From contig JAQFVV010000014.1 in the NCBI GenBank assembly GCA_028023455.1, positions 1,865,336 to 1,929,335 on the forward strand: a stretch of DNA of 64,000 nt, written 5' to 3'. A program made the position numbers and the translations under genes. This stretch comes from Epiperipatus broadwayi (lineage: Eukaryota > Onychophora > Udeonychophora > Euonychophora > Peripatidae). The notes under the pieces were generated by a model that was not told where the DNA came from, did not search any database, and saw only the letters and a program-made list of their open reading frames with translations. Positions 47,601 through 60,669 of this stretch are shown piece after piece. The stretch's first letter is position 1. Each line of letters starts with the position of its first letter.

Positions 47601-48426
47601 TCATTATTATGGTTTAAAGTATATACCCAATGCTAACCAATGATGATTATGTACAGGTGGAAATTGTTAGAAAATTCCAAATCAACTTTGGGGCTATTAT
47701 AAAATGGTACTCCACATTTTGAGGCATACTAAAGTTTTTATATTATCATCCCATATTATAATCAATATTCCACTACAAAATGGTGACGATTGGGCCATGT
47801 TTTATTCAGATTATATTGATCATTTTTCCAGCATCTTCATTTTTATCATGATACAATATATATAAACACACGGCATAAACATTGCATTTAGGAGAGAGAT
47901 CTTTATAGAAGGTATTTTCAGAAATTTGTTACTGTCATTTGCTAAAAATGAAATTATAGTATCAGTAAAATCATAAAAGATTTATATATTGTCCATAATG
48001 AATATATTAGCAATCAGAGAGCTAATAACATTTTTAATAAAACAAGGAGTGTTATTTAATGTTGTATTGAAAGCATACTAGATTACAAAATCTACATAGT
48101 AAACTATAAACTGTTATAGTGTCTTCATATATGCATTATTATTAAGAAATATAATTTGTTATATGAATATTTTTATTAAACTATTTAGATATTACTTATC
48201 TGTTTATATATATATTAAATCAGATAAAAGAAATATTAAAACAATAAATTCTGGAATAAACTCTACAATATTCAATAGGTCAATATAAAAAGTAAACAAT
48301 AGCTATAGCATGCTAATGACATGTACTCCATCCTGAATTTAATAGTTAAATTTAAGTAAATAAAGATACAAAAATTTTATATTAAATGTTTTGATTTACT
48401 ATGCAATAAAAAACAAAAAAAAATAT
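44601..48426. other. AT-rich intron between repeats
   Basis: No gene seen. Open frame 44542-44742 has no recognisable domain. TA runs near 47855 and 48205. No clear element ends. Confidence 0.5.
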
Positions 48427-48592
48427 TATTTCTTCAACCAGAATTGGATCTGTTTTAGATTTAACTTGAAATAAAATTATGGGGCGGTCCACAAATTAAT
48501 TAAATAAATTTTTTGTTATGAAAATAGGGATTGACTTAATTAATGCTTTTAAGTTAAATCTAAAAATCCCAATTGTGGTTAAAGAAACAATT
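48427..48592. repeat. Small foldback element, about 165 bp
   Basis: TTCTTCAACCAGAATTGG and TTTTAGATTTAACTTGAA on the left are mirrored by TTAAGTTAAATCTAAAA and CCCAATTGTGGTTAAAGAA on the right; the inner parts ATTAATTAA and AATTAAT also pair. This gives an imperfect hairpin with about 45-base arms. Probable MITE remnant. Confidence 0.65.
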
Positions 48593-48859
48593 ACTTTTTT
48601 TTTCCTTTTTAGTGTATAGTGAATGAAAACATTTAATAAAAAATTTTAAAAATATATATATGTATCACTAGATATTTCTGCAAAAAGTTAATGTGTATAC
48701 TTCTTATGTATATATCATTTTAGTATCTATACATAATTATATATGTGTATAATAAATCATTAAATAACTTAAAATATGAAGATTTTCTTTTTATTTGAAA
48801 AGTTTTTTAAAAAAGCAAATACTTAACAATACAATATTGAAAAACCAACTTTATATATT

Positions 48860-49330
48860 TTAACTTAAATCAAGCTTTCAATTGAAATTAAAAAAAAAAT
48901 CATGTGAATTTCTTAAAACATAGTGAGTTCTGAGAACAACTTTTAAATTTAAATATCAAAATATTCAAAATTGTTCCAGATCTAAGAAACTAGGTTAGCT
49001 ATCTAAAATATTATAGTGCCCTATGACTTTTATAGTGATTTAGAACAAATGGACCAAATATCAACAAATCTGGATTTTAAACTATTTATTTATGCTTTCA
49101 GTTGAAACTAAAAAAAAATCTATACTATTCTCTCACAATCCTTAAGTAAAACTTATAAAAGTTTTCAGAATGTCTTTAAAATTTGATATCAAAATATTTG
49201 AAATTTCCTCCAGTATTCCAGATTTAAGAAATTAGCTTACCTACTTAAAATATTATAGTACCCTATCATTTTGAAAGTGATTTAGAAGAATGTACAAATT
49301 TCCACAAATTATATTGAATTTACATATATT
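48860..49330. repeat. Tandem duplication, about 220-bp unit
   Basis: Both units contain CTTTCA(A/G)TTGAAA, ATATCAAAATATT, a TCCAGAT block, TAAAATATTATAGT followed by CCCTAT, and GTGATTTAGAA, in that order (first unit from about 48871, second from about 49091). Diverged, non-coding. Confidence 0.7.
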
Positions 49331-52300
49331 AAACCTCAATTTTGCAATTTTATTCTAACTTCAATAAAAATATTTAAAAGTGTTTACAAACGAACAAACA
49401 ACTAACAAACAGATATTGTAGACTATATAAAAGCAATTTTTAAAAATCCCATTTAAGTCACACACCATTAGTGTTCCCATGTTAATGATCAACTGTTCAC
49501 AATTTATTTACATTATCACAATTATATTAAGTTGTCTGTCATATTTACAAAATAAGATTTTTCTTTTCTTTAAATCATTTTCCATATGTAAAATATCAAA
49601 GCAAATACTTATTCAACAAATACAGATTTAAATATATCCACAGAATATTACAATTTATTATATAAAAGTTCATTTCATGATTTTTTTTTTTTCCGGAACA
49701 CATTTTAACTTATCCTTATAACTGGACTTGCTTATAAATAATATTACTTTTATTAATTTTATGAAGAGTATCTTTTTCATTAATAATTAATCTACCTGTA
49801 TTTGGTCCAACATTTATGCAACATTAAATAAATCAGTGATGCTATGATTACATTGTTGGTTTCTTCTCAATTTAGTGTTGACCAAATCCATCCTTTCTAA
49901 TATTTTTTTAAGTGTTGTAAACATATCATCTATTTGATTTTCAGTTATTTTATCAAACATTTTCATTGTCGTTTCTTCAACTCATCTTCTCTTTGCTAGA
50001 TTTCTACTTCATCTTTACATTCTTTTTCACTCAAAATGTTTTTATCTTTTTTTGGAGTCTGTATTTTTGCTCTTGATTTTGTAAGCATCTAATAAATTAT
50101 GATATCTATCTACAATATTTATTTCATTAATATTGTTTCTATTTAACTTTCTTATTCAGTTGATTGGTGAGTCCATTCATCTTTTCATTCTGTAACTCTA
50201 TTTATTATTATTTACTTAATTAATTCATTGCCAGCCATTTTACCACTATATGCTTATTTAATTTATACTATTTTCTTATATTTTCTCTTAACATCAAAAT
50301 GTCAACAATTATTATAAAATTCAATTCTGTTGCTATTTTGACTGTTAGCCTCTTGTCTGTTCCCATATTTCTTATCAAATTGTTATTATCTATTATATAT
50401 ATATTAGATAATCAAGATCACTATTGGGCAATCATATTAGATACCAATTTATAACTGACTGATCTCAGGTCTGGAGAATGGTAAATAAATGTATTCAATC
50501 CCTAGTGGTCTAGAGAATTGTGAACAAATGTATTTAAGGCCTACATTTAAGCACTAATTCATAACAATCCTGAGAATTTGGAAATGAGAGCAGCCATGAT
50601 AAGTACCCATTGTAATGATCTTATGGATTTAAAAAAAAATTAGTGTTCAATACTAAAAAGATAGTTTTAAATGAGAACATCTATGATAAGCACCAATTGT
50701 AATGACCAGTGTTTAATACTAAAAAGATAATTTTCTGTGATTTTACACTTAAATCCAAATAACTTGGAGGTGATACAAGATATAAGAGAAATGTAATTTA
50801 GTTTAATCATAAATTATACTAATGGTCAGACCTAGCTATATTCATAAAAATATATATCACAGTCACTCCTAATTAACTGAAGGGAAATTAGATACACTAT
50901 GGATTAAGAATTTATGTTAGATTCAAACCAGAGTGCCAGCCAATACTGAGAAACCCATGGGAAGATTAATTTGGTAGAGTATGAGTTCTTATCTCACAAG
51001 CTATAACAAAATTTAATTTATTATTTTAATCAAACAATATTAATACAAGCAATTCATTCATATTACAGTTTACAATTTATTATATTTAAATGGTAAGAAT
51101 TTATTAGAATAGAGATAGGAAACTCAGATTAAGAAATAACAAATAAAATATTTATTATGCAGTAGTATTCATTGACTAAATTGGCCTATATTATTTTAAT
51201 AAACTTAATCCTATATATTAATGCATTCAAAATATTAATGAACTATTATTTTAAATTATAAAGTGTAAATAAATAATAAAATATATAAATAAAATTATTA
51301 TAAATGTTATCATCATTCAGGTGATCAGACTTGAAGTATTAAAGGGTTTATCAAAGTCTCCAGTTATAAATCTTCCTTTTTTTGATAAGTTTATCATTTA
51401 TCAATTCATTTTCATTTTCCTTTATTTGTTTTTATATATATATATTATAGTGATAGTATAGAATCCATTCTTGAAGATTTAAAAATATTAAGATTTCAAC
51501 TTCTTTAGCTGCTTTATATTTTAAATTATTTAGATCATATTTCTTCACCTTTCTAAAGATACAAATATTCCATGACAGAAAACTTTCATTTAACATGTAT
51601 ATGTGCAAGCTTAGTTTTAACATAGGTTAAACACACCTCAGAAATGTCAGTTCAAGTTTGATCACATATCACACTTTAAATAGATAATTAGGCTATATTG
51701 TGTCCAGGATAAATGGTGCACACACCATGAATTCAGCAATGTTCTATTAGGATATTGTCACAATATTTATTTTTATTCACATCTTGGCTGCTAAATAAAA
51801 ATAAAACATGAAGTTTTTATGAGCAGATAATGATGACAGTTAAAGAAAAAAATGAAGATGCTGGAGAGAGTATGAGCTTTTAATAAAAATTTTAATTACA
51901 CTTTTTATTTGAACTGATTATTATTCAAATTATATTTTATTTCTTTCTCATCATTTTTTTAGTTAGTTTTATTACAATAATAAAAATGTTTTCATTATAA
52001 AATCTTTTTAGAATCTTGACATTTTTATTGAAATAAAACTTGAATCTTTTTTTTTTAATCTCAAGCTTTGAATAAGTGAATTTTAAACTTTCAACTCTGA
52101 ATGTTAAATTTAAAGATAATATAGGCAAATTTTAAATCAGTGAACTAAAAGATTTTTTTCTTTTTTTTAACTTACCTGTTTATCCTTTCTTTTTATCATT
52201 ATTATGAAAACTGTTACCCCAAAAGTAACCAGCATGTAGCCACTTTTGTGGTCAATTATGTATCTTGCTTTGCAACTGATATAATATATAGGAAATAGTG

Positions 52301-53035
52301 TGACATTTTAATATTCTATCTTTTTTAAATAAATTTTGTTGACCATTTAGTTTCTTGACTTTAGTAAGTTTTTCGAGAATACGATTTTTCTGTTAACTTT
52401 TATTGTTTATTAATATTGTTTTATAAGCACATTAAATCCAGTACTTTCATTTTTCTGATTTATATTTCAAACTTTCTCGTGTTATTTTTTTAACTATTCA
52501 TATAAGAGATTCAAATAAGAGCTTGATAAATGAATGAAAGTGATTTATTTGTTATATATATATATTTCCATTTTGAAAGTTGAGTTGAAAATGATTATGA
52601 ATATAATCGAAAATATTTCTTTATGAGTTTTATTGAGTTTTTATTTATATTGTATTATAAATTGTTTACCGCTGTTTGGAATATATTTAAGTTTTGTTAT
52701 ATATATATGTAAGTTTACACTGAAGGATGTAATATTTTGTCAGTCACTTAGAATTTGGATGATTATCTCTACGATTCTTATATATATTCTGTAGTGTTGA
52801 TTAATTGAACCTTTTATAAATTTATTTACTACAAAGCAATTTTTATGAATTAAAAATTTCATCTATTTTGATGTCCTTGTTCATAATTTTCAATCTTGGT
52901 TTCATGTAATAAAATTAGAAACTTTTATGTAACTATGTCTAAATTATTAATCTTTTTGATTAATTGAATTGATTTTAATTTTTCTTTTCACATATTATAC
53001 ATATATATTTATTCTCAAAACATATTTTATTTTAG
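49331..53035. other. AT-rich intron up to the third exon
   Basis: Holds a two-unit tandem repeat (50584-50733), TA runs near 50395, 51435, 52555 and 52705, and no recognisable gene. Frames at 51432-51623 and 51937-52128 have no domain. Ends with TTTTAG at the BRIP1 acceptor. Confidence 0.5.
50584..50733. repeat. Short tandem duplication
   Basis: GAGAGCAGCCATGATAAGTA then AGTGTTCAATACTAAAAAGA recur as GAGAACATCTATGATAAGCA then AGTGTTTAATACTAAAAAGA, with a 20-base shorter spacer in the second unit. Confidence 0.75.
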
Positions 53036-53171
53036 ATGGATATTGTTCTAAAGAATCAAATTGTTATCTTAGATGAAGCCCATAATATAGAAGATGCTGC
53101 CAGAGAAGCTGCTAGCTTTAGCATTACTCAGAATGACTTACAGCAAACAATAGATGAGTTATCTTACTTGG
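53036..53171 (+). CDS. BRIP1: BRIP1/FANCJ helicase, internal exon with DEAH box
   Basis: 136 bases, entering in phase 0 and leaving one base of a split codon. It reads [20 protein letters not shown], then [20 protein letters not shown] and ELSYL. This is helicase motif II, DEAH, which coordinates Mg-ATP; human FANCJ has [20 protein letters not shown] at the same point. The upstream residues QS end the previous exon and join MD exactly as in the human protein. Bordered by TTTTAG and GTAAGT. The first ATG is internal to the protein, not a start. Confidence 0.95.
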
Positions 53172-53975
53172 GTAAGTGAATATATATATATATATACACT
53201 GTAATCTTACAGTTACTACTGTAAATTGTGTACCATAACTCAAAAAACTGTAAAAAAATTATTGGTTTTAATTTTATATTTAAGCAAATATATTTTATCA
53301 CTCATTGTTTTTTTAGCATATGATATAATCAATATCAAGTCTCTCAGATTAATGCTTAAGAGAAAAATATAATTTTATAAAGTATTTAAAAATGTCTTCC
53401 CGGGCAGATTTTTCAATCAACACTTACATAAAAATATGTATGTTTATATTTTTGACATTATTATTATTAGGGGGGAATGCTATTAAACAAATCAGCAGGT
53501 GCTTGTTATAAATGATGTAACTATCCTAAATGAGTACTGTTTGTGTATATATACAAAAAATTTAATTTTATTCTTCTAGATAAGAAAATAAACACAAGGT
53601 AATGATACATTTAATCTTTTATTAATTTGTATAACTATCTATAAATATATTCTATGACTTTCCAATTTCACCACATATATTTTAATCACATGAACAGAAT
53701 TCTACAGTTCAAGAAGTTAAATGATTTCCAAGATGCATTTCATTGTGCACAAATATTCATTAGTCAGCCCAGGTTACAATCTCTCCCATATCTTTATTAT
53801 ATTTGCTTATATCTTCTTATCAAATTACTAAAATTATTTTTAAAGTATCAAACCCCCTTATCTCCCAACTATAATATCATTCTTTACAGAGAAATACTTT
53901 AATGATTATTAGTAATCATTTTGAGACTAGAAGTTATCACATTTTTAGTACAGATATCCACTTTAAACTTACTTA
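53172..53975. other. Start of BRIP1 intron (7,451 bases in all)
   Basis: GTAAGT donor, then a TA run and AT-rich sequence. The 82-codon frame at 53654-53902 has no recognisable domain. Confidence 0.55.
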
Positions 53976-54170
<195 letters not shown>

Positions 54171-54322
54171 ACTACCATCACCACCACTACCAGTGTTCTA
54201 GACTAAAGATGTGTTCAATTATTTCTCCCTTGCTTTTTGTTTTGTTTTACTGTATTTTTATTTATAAGTATTTATTTTTATTGTGTTCAGTAAATGAGAA
54301 TTTGATTTGATTTGCTTATAAA

Positions 54323-55045
54323 ATGTCTTCCTGCAAGATTTGTAATGAATTCTACCTAAAAATGGAAATTTTGTTTCATGTATGGGCTGTAGCACCAGCT
54401 TTCATTACACATGCTCAACATTAGGAGAGGCGACCTATAGACAAATGTCTTAAAAAGAAGCAGGCATGGAGATGTAATGTTTTTAGAATTCTACATGTTG
54501 ATGATGGTTGTGTTATGGTAAATAATACTGATTTTTCGAACTTGATTTTAAATGATATTTTGGAAAAATTACTTCCGGTTATACATATGGCAATTTCAAT
54601 GCTTACAATTATAGTTGTGAAGCTTCAGGTTGATGTTGATTTTTTGCAGGGTAAAGTTGATAAAAATATTGATAATTTATTCTGATTGCCAAATATGTAT
54701 GATTCTTGTGAAAACGAAATCACTTTATTAAAGGAAAAAATTGACTCTATAGAACCTTCATAGTTGGATTATGAAATTGAAATACAAGGTGTTCCCTTTT
54801 GTGAAGATGAAAATTTATCTTCAATTGTTACGAAGTTAGAATTTGAAAACTTTACTGCTAATTGCATTTATCGGACAAAATCTAAATCTACTAATATAGC
54901 AGGTTTTATTGTTACTCGCTTTACTTCGCTTAATTTAGCTAAATCATTTTTATTGAAAAGAAATGTTATTAAATTGGTTTCTGATTTTTTGTTAACCGAA
55001 TCTAGTCAGCGCATATATATTAACCAATGCATAACTGCATACTAG
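54323..55045 (+). pseudogene. LINE ORF1: PHD-like finger and FP-like domain
   Basis: Begins MSSCKICNEFYLK. After a one-base shift the text continues with VSCMGCSTSFHYTCS, giving C-x2-C, C-x2-C, H-x2-C in PHD order, and AWRC later supplies a W-x-C pair. The second part keeps one frame: a coiled stretch, then EIQGVPFCEDENLSSIVTKL, CIYRTK, GFIVTRF and YINQCITAY, like the ORF1 domain related to baculovirus FP proteins found in invertebrate LINEs. At least three in-frame stops. Such proteins bind the element RNA. Confidence 0.7.
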
Positions 55046-55203
55046 ACAACTATTATGGATGGCAAAGCAAAAAATGTATGAATGTAAAGGTTTAACTTTT
55101 ATACATAATGGTTTTGTTTATGTTAGAAATTATTTGAATTTTCTGTGTGTTTTAATTAAAAATGAATCTTGAGTTGTCAGCATTTTGAAATTTATTTCCT
55201 AAA

Positions 55204-56114
55204 GTGAAATTTGATACATTTTATCCTCATGGTGAAACTTTGTCTAATTTAAATAATTTTCATATGAATATACGAAGTGTTAGATCTAATTTTGATGAAT
55301 TTGTTGTATATTTAAATGGTTTTCCTGCCGGTTTATATGATGTGATAATTTTAACTGAATCTTGGATTTTTGTTGAAGAACAGCATTTATATGTTCTGGA
55401 TGGCTATTCAAATATTCTTTCTCCTCGTGCATCTTCACGTTCAGGTGGTGTTTTTGGTTTTTGTGAAAGAAAATATTAAATTTACATATCATAATTCATT
55501 TCTTGCCTCTGCAGAATGTGTTTTTATTCATTTGAATTTACCTTGTTTTGTGTTAACTATTATTGCTTTATGTAGATTGTGTAACTATTATTGCTTTATA
55601 TAGATCGTGTACAAGTATCATTTTGGATTTTATAGCTGAACTTCATGTGTTATTGTCTGATTTACATACTACTTCAGTAATTCTTATGGGAGATTTGAAT
55701 ATAGATTTATGTAATAATCTACATGGGCCTACTGTATGGTATTTTAATTTGCTTTATTGTTGTGATTTTAATCAGGCTATTTTTTCACCTACTCGTTTTG
55801 GATCATATATTCGTCAGATTAAATCAAAACAAAGTTATGAATCGTCTGTACTAAATATTTTTATTTCGGATCATATTGCAACTGTGTTGAAGTTTCTAAA
55901 TTGTAGACAACATGTAAATACTCAGTTATATGTTAATAAGTTATCACATAATAAACTAAAAATGTTATTATCTGATCAGAATTGGGATTATGTTTTTGCT
56001 CTGCATGATGTTGATTCAGCATTTTTAAAATTTCAGGATATTTGTAAATCTTTAATTACAAAATCTATGGTTGGTTTTAAATTGACTAGCAAAAAGCGCA
56101 AACGCTCAGTCTAG
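55204..56114 (+). pseudogene. LINE ORF2, APE-type endonuclease
   Basis: NFHMNIRSVRSNFDEFVVYL and DVIILTESWI give the first two blocks of an apurinic-type nuclease; GGV follows, then VILMGDLNIDL and ISDHIATVLKF give the GDxN and SDH catalytic blocks. A frameshift near 55450 and a 28-base tandem duplication (units from about 55551 and 55579) break the frame in the middle. The enzyme would nick the target. Confidence 0.85.
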
Positions 56115-57940
56115 ATAATGATTGATTTGATTAAAAAAATTAATCAAAGAAATTATTTAAAATGTTTGGGTGGAGATTTGATGAGTTTGAAGAAATTAAA
56201 TACTGAGATTAAATCTGATATTCGGAAATTAAAATTTCAATATTATCAATAATATTTTAATGATAAAAATATTTCTTTAAAATAGAAATTGATAAATTCT
56301 CTTGTAAAGAAACCTTTGTCAAATCAATTTAAATTTATAAAACACAATGATAATTTGATTGAAGTAGAAAATAATGAAAAATATGTTGCTGACTTGTTTA
56401 TTTATTTATTTATTTTTTTCAGATCTGTCAATAGATAGAACACCAGTACAAGAATTGTCTTTTGCTGATTCTTGTCTAAATTCTTTTTTGTGTACAGATG
56501 TTACTGATTTGGATTTGTCTGGTAAAATTAATCTCTTATAGAATGTTTGTTCAGCTGGTCTAGATAGATTAACATCAAAGATTCTTAAGGAAAATAAATC
56601 AGCTTTCATACCTGTTCTTGTTTATTTGTTTAATTTTTCCTTAAATGCTGTTGTTTCCTACTTGTTTGAAAGTTGGTTTTATTACACCTGTTTTTAAAAA
56701 GGGTGATCCTGCACAGCTTGACAATTATAGACCAATTTCTATTATATCTGTAATATCCAAATTATTGGAGATGGTGGTTAAAGAGATAATGATGTCATTT
56801 TTATCTAAAAATAATGTTTTATCTGAACATCAATATGGATTTATTTCTGGTAAAGGTACATTGGACACTTTCTATAGTCATATAAGCAATTTGACAACTT
56901 CACTAGATAAGGATTTTAAAACTGTTGCTATCTATTTAGACTTGTCTAAGGCATTTGACTCTGTATCTCACAAATTTTTACTTAAGCATTTATATTCATA
57001 TGGTTTTCGTGGTGGATTTATTTCATAGTTTGTGAGTTACTTAAAGGATAGGAAACAAGCAACAAATATTTCTGGTGTTGTAAGCTCTTTTATAACAGTT
57101 AACCATGGTGTACCACAAAGTTCAGTTTTGGGTCTCATTTTATTTATAATTTATATAAATTATTTATTTTCTTTACCTTTAGAATCTAAGATTTATAGTT
57201 TTGCAGATGATATTGTTTTATTTTATGCTGCAGTTTCATATAATTTTGTTAAAAAAATAATTAATGATGATTTAATCCTAATTAGTAAATGGTTAGCATT
57301 TAATAATTTATCAATTAATCTGAGTAAAACAAAAGCTATTATTTTTTGTTATAAGTCAAATATTCATTCACTTAACATTACTATTTGTAATAAATATTTT
57401 TGGCATTGTGACTTTCTTTGTTCTCATTTACGTAAATTAAATTATGTTTTTCTACTCATCTAAATTTTTTTCTCGGTCAGCTTTTATTATTTTATATATT
57501 TCTTCTTATCAAAGCTTATTATGTTATAATATTTTAATTTGGGGGAACTGTTCTACTTTTGCAATGACTACTCTGTCTGCTTTACATAATTATACAATGC
57601 GTATCATTTTTGGTATCTGTTAAGGATATTTATGAGACGTTTAATATACTATATGTTTTTCATTTGTATAAATATAGAGTGATTCTTGATATTTATTGTA
57701 GGAAACTTCATTTGGATACTACTTTTTCTGTTGTAAATACTCCTTTGTCTACTAAATATTAGCTAGCTTTACCTAATTTTCTTAAAACATCCAGTAGGAA
57801 GCAATTTAGTTATAATGGTCCTAAATTATTTAATATGTTTATAAGAGATTGTTCTCTAAATTTAATGAACACTAGTTATTTGATTTTTAAAAAATATTTA
57901 TGGCATTGGTTATATTATGCTAAGCATTAGTTTTATTTTA
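56115..57940 (+). pseudogene. LINE ORF2, reverse transcriptase and C-terminus
   Basis: In order: GLDRLTSKILKE (56550 region), FITPVFKKGDPAQLDNYRPI, HQYGFISGKGTLD, VAIYLDLSKAFDSVSHKFLL (catalytic D and F/Y..D), a stop at 57029, SYLKDRKQ, GVPQSSVLGLILFIIYIN, YSFADDIVLF with the catalytic DD, NLSKTKAI, and a broken C-terminal domain ending with NGPKLFNMF and a YLIFKKYLWHWL block near 57890. The catalytic residues are kept, but two or more stops and shifts make it inactive. Confidence 0.87.
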
Positions 57941-58179
57941 TTTTAAATTTTTTTTGTTTGTTTATATTGTATGTCATGTTGTAATTATTTACTACTGTGA
58001 TTGAATTGCCACATGTAATATATGTATGGTTTTAATATTTTTTGTTATATTTATACCTTTTTTTTGGTATTTTATTAGTGTTTTTAATCGTTACATTTAA
58101 ATTCCTCTCAAGATTTTTCTTGTATGGAATTTATATGACTATTATACAGTTATTGTTTGTTTCATAATAAATAAATAAA

Positions 58180-58216
58180 GTAAAATATTATTATTATGAT
58201 GATGATGATGATGATG

Positions 58217-58251
<35 letters not shown>

Positions 58252-58252
58252 A
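58180..58252. repeat. ATT/ATG array at the LINE 3' end
   Basis: ATT, seven ATG, then about 14 ATT triplets directly after the LINE tail. Confidence 0.95.
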
Positions 58253-60622
58253 TATAACCACATTGAATAATTAATTGAACTTCTTTTTTTTTCTTTGTAC
58301 AATATGTAAAATTAACTTGTAACTTTCCCTTTTACAAAGACATCTGAAAAAGATAAATGATTCCAAGATGAACCAGCACTCATCAATTGTTTCAAATCCC
58401 ATCCCTTCACATGTTTTCTTTATAGTTGCTAAGTATTTATTAAATTAATACAACTTAATGTTAAATCCCAAACTCCTCATATTCACAGATATTTTGTTTA
58501 CCTTTTGAAGATGTTTTTATTTATGTGATTAAATTATACATACATCATGTGGTTGGAGTAGGGAAGTTATAAGGGATATTTAAGATAATGAAAAAAAGAG
58601 GAATTGTGGTAAGTTTGTTATTTAAAAAAATATCATTATTATTAGAAGTTAATAACAATAAACTCATTTTAGTTTCAAATAAACTTTCATACATGAAAAT
58701 GTAGTAATATTTTTAAAAAAAAAAAAAAACTTTATTTATATGAACCAATATTCATTCCAATACATTATACACATTTCCAATGGTTCAACTATTTTTTTGT
58801 AGTTGCAATGTTTAGTGGTTATATCAGGGTAATCATAATCTCTGACCCAAGATCTTTGATAGGTGGTGAAATCTTAAATTAAAATATACAAAGTGAACTT
58901 TTAATGACTAAATAAGTTAATATTTTATTAGCATCAATAATAAAAAATAGCAATTCCATTATAAATAGTTCTCAAATAACATAGGAATATCACATTTGGA
59001 TAATAAACATTAGTTATTATTATAATATTCATAAAGGTCATCTATACTATGTAAATAGATAATATATCTTATTTATTAGTAATTAAATAACTTGAGATTA
59101 TAGGAATATATTTTCTTCAGTGAATAATTATTACTTCTCCAAATATATGAAAACCTCTTTAAATTTAAATAGATCTATTCTTCAAAAAACTACCCTTATA
59201 AAATTATTAAAACATAAATATATATAATGATAGACTTTCATCAAGTGGCAAAATATCTACATATGATAGGAATACTACTATCTGAACTCATATCATCTTG
59301 ACTTCATTTATATTTAAGGGATTCAGTAATTCTCAGAACCTTACATTTAACATTAAAAATCAAAAAACCATTACAAGATTAATTCACCTTTAAAACAATT
59401 AAATGAATTATCACAAACCAAAAATATAAATATGTACTACTAATAATAATAATTTAGGTAGCCTTTATCAATAAGAAATTCTGATATATATTTAAATTCA
59501 ACTTATTCACATTATTAAACAAATATTTGTGTAATATAAATAATGTATCACATAACATTGAATTAAATACCTTTCTTCAATTCTAAGTTTTCAATTGAAG
59601 AATGCTAAAAACAATTGGAATATACAAAAAAAATAATAATAATAACCAGTTTTGATCTTTCTATTTATATTTGTTTTTTGTTTTTTTTTAGTAAAAGTTT
59701 CATATAATTTTAAAAGTTTATATTCTTATCTTCAAACTTGATTCTCTAATGATTTGGATGGAAAGAATATGATTTCTGAAAGAAATCTTGCTTATGTGAC
59801 ACTGTTCTATTTTTTTAAAATGAATCTTCTATTAATTGTTGATTTACTTATTTTAGAATAACTATGATTAACAGGTGAAACCAATTACCAAAACTTGGAA
59901 ATGTTTTATCAATTGAGACATTGAGATTTTTCTTCTCCAATGATTTAGATAGACTGTTGTTTCTTATGTTTTCTTTTCTCTACATATATATTTGGGTTTG
60001 ATAATTTTCTGGCTGATCAAATGGAACATTAACAGACAAAATAATTTGATGAAACTCCAGCAACTTAATCTTTTAATGATAGATCTGTATAATTTGCTCA
60101 TACATTGTAATGTTTCTTCTATAATTCAGCAAAGAGAAAGCAAAACAGCAAATAAGTTTTTGTTAACTTAAGTGAAAGTGTAAGCAAATAAATACCACAG
60201 TGAAAAAAACTAATGCTAATAATAATAATAATAATCCCACTTCAAAATTATATTTCTTTTTTATTGGGTCTGAATTTCTATTGTACTTTTCAGCTGTAAA
60301 AATTATAATGCATTTGAAGTATTAGTCTATATAGATTAGCATCTTTGGAATTTTATTAGTAAATTCAAGTATTAAAAAAATAATTAAATGATTTATTTCT
60401 CAAGAATTGATAGCAAGTTCAATCACTGTTAAGTGATATAAGTGGGACATGATACATTTATCTTACTATCAATACACAAAATCCTACTGGACAACACAAG
60501 TATTTATTTGAATATGTATAATGAAATGACAATTCACTTTGATATAATAATATATAAATAAAATATATAATCGTTTGTAAGTATTTATTCCATTACTTAA
60601 CAATTTTTTTATTTCTGTTTAG
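58253..60622. other. AT-rich intron up to the fourth exon
   Basis: No gene seen. A-rich and AAT-triplet runs (near 59436, 59636, 60218). Ends with a T-rich tract and TTTAG at the BRIP1 acceptor. Confidence 0.55.
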
Positions 60623-60669
60623 TGGAAAGAGGGAGCAATAAAGATTCTCATCAAGTTTTATCTCAGTTG
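60623..60669 (+). CDS. BRIP1: BRIP1/FANCJ helicase, internal exon after motif II
   Basis: 47 bases completing the split valine codon from the previous exon, then ERGSNKDSHQVLSQL. Human FANCJ has a poorly conserved V..N..KKDHEPLRAV segment at this point, so similarity is modest, but phase, position and splice sites (TTTAG before, GTAAGT after) all agree. The next exon, expected to encode the helical region after the DEAH box, is not visible before 64000. Confidence 0.8.

Larger units (their letters stand above)
54300..58190 (+). mobile_element. Near full-length non-LTR retrotransposon (CR1/Jockey-like), broken
   Basis: ORF1 with a PHD-type zinc finger and an FP-like domain, then APE endonuclease, reverse transcriptase and a C-terminal domain, in the order of two-ORF LINEs of the CR1/Jockey group. 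It ends with AATAAATAAATAAAG before an ATT/ATG microsatellite. Stops and frameshifts in every part make it inactive. It lies sense to the host gene. The exact clade is not decidable by eye. Confidence 0.85.
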
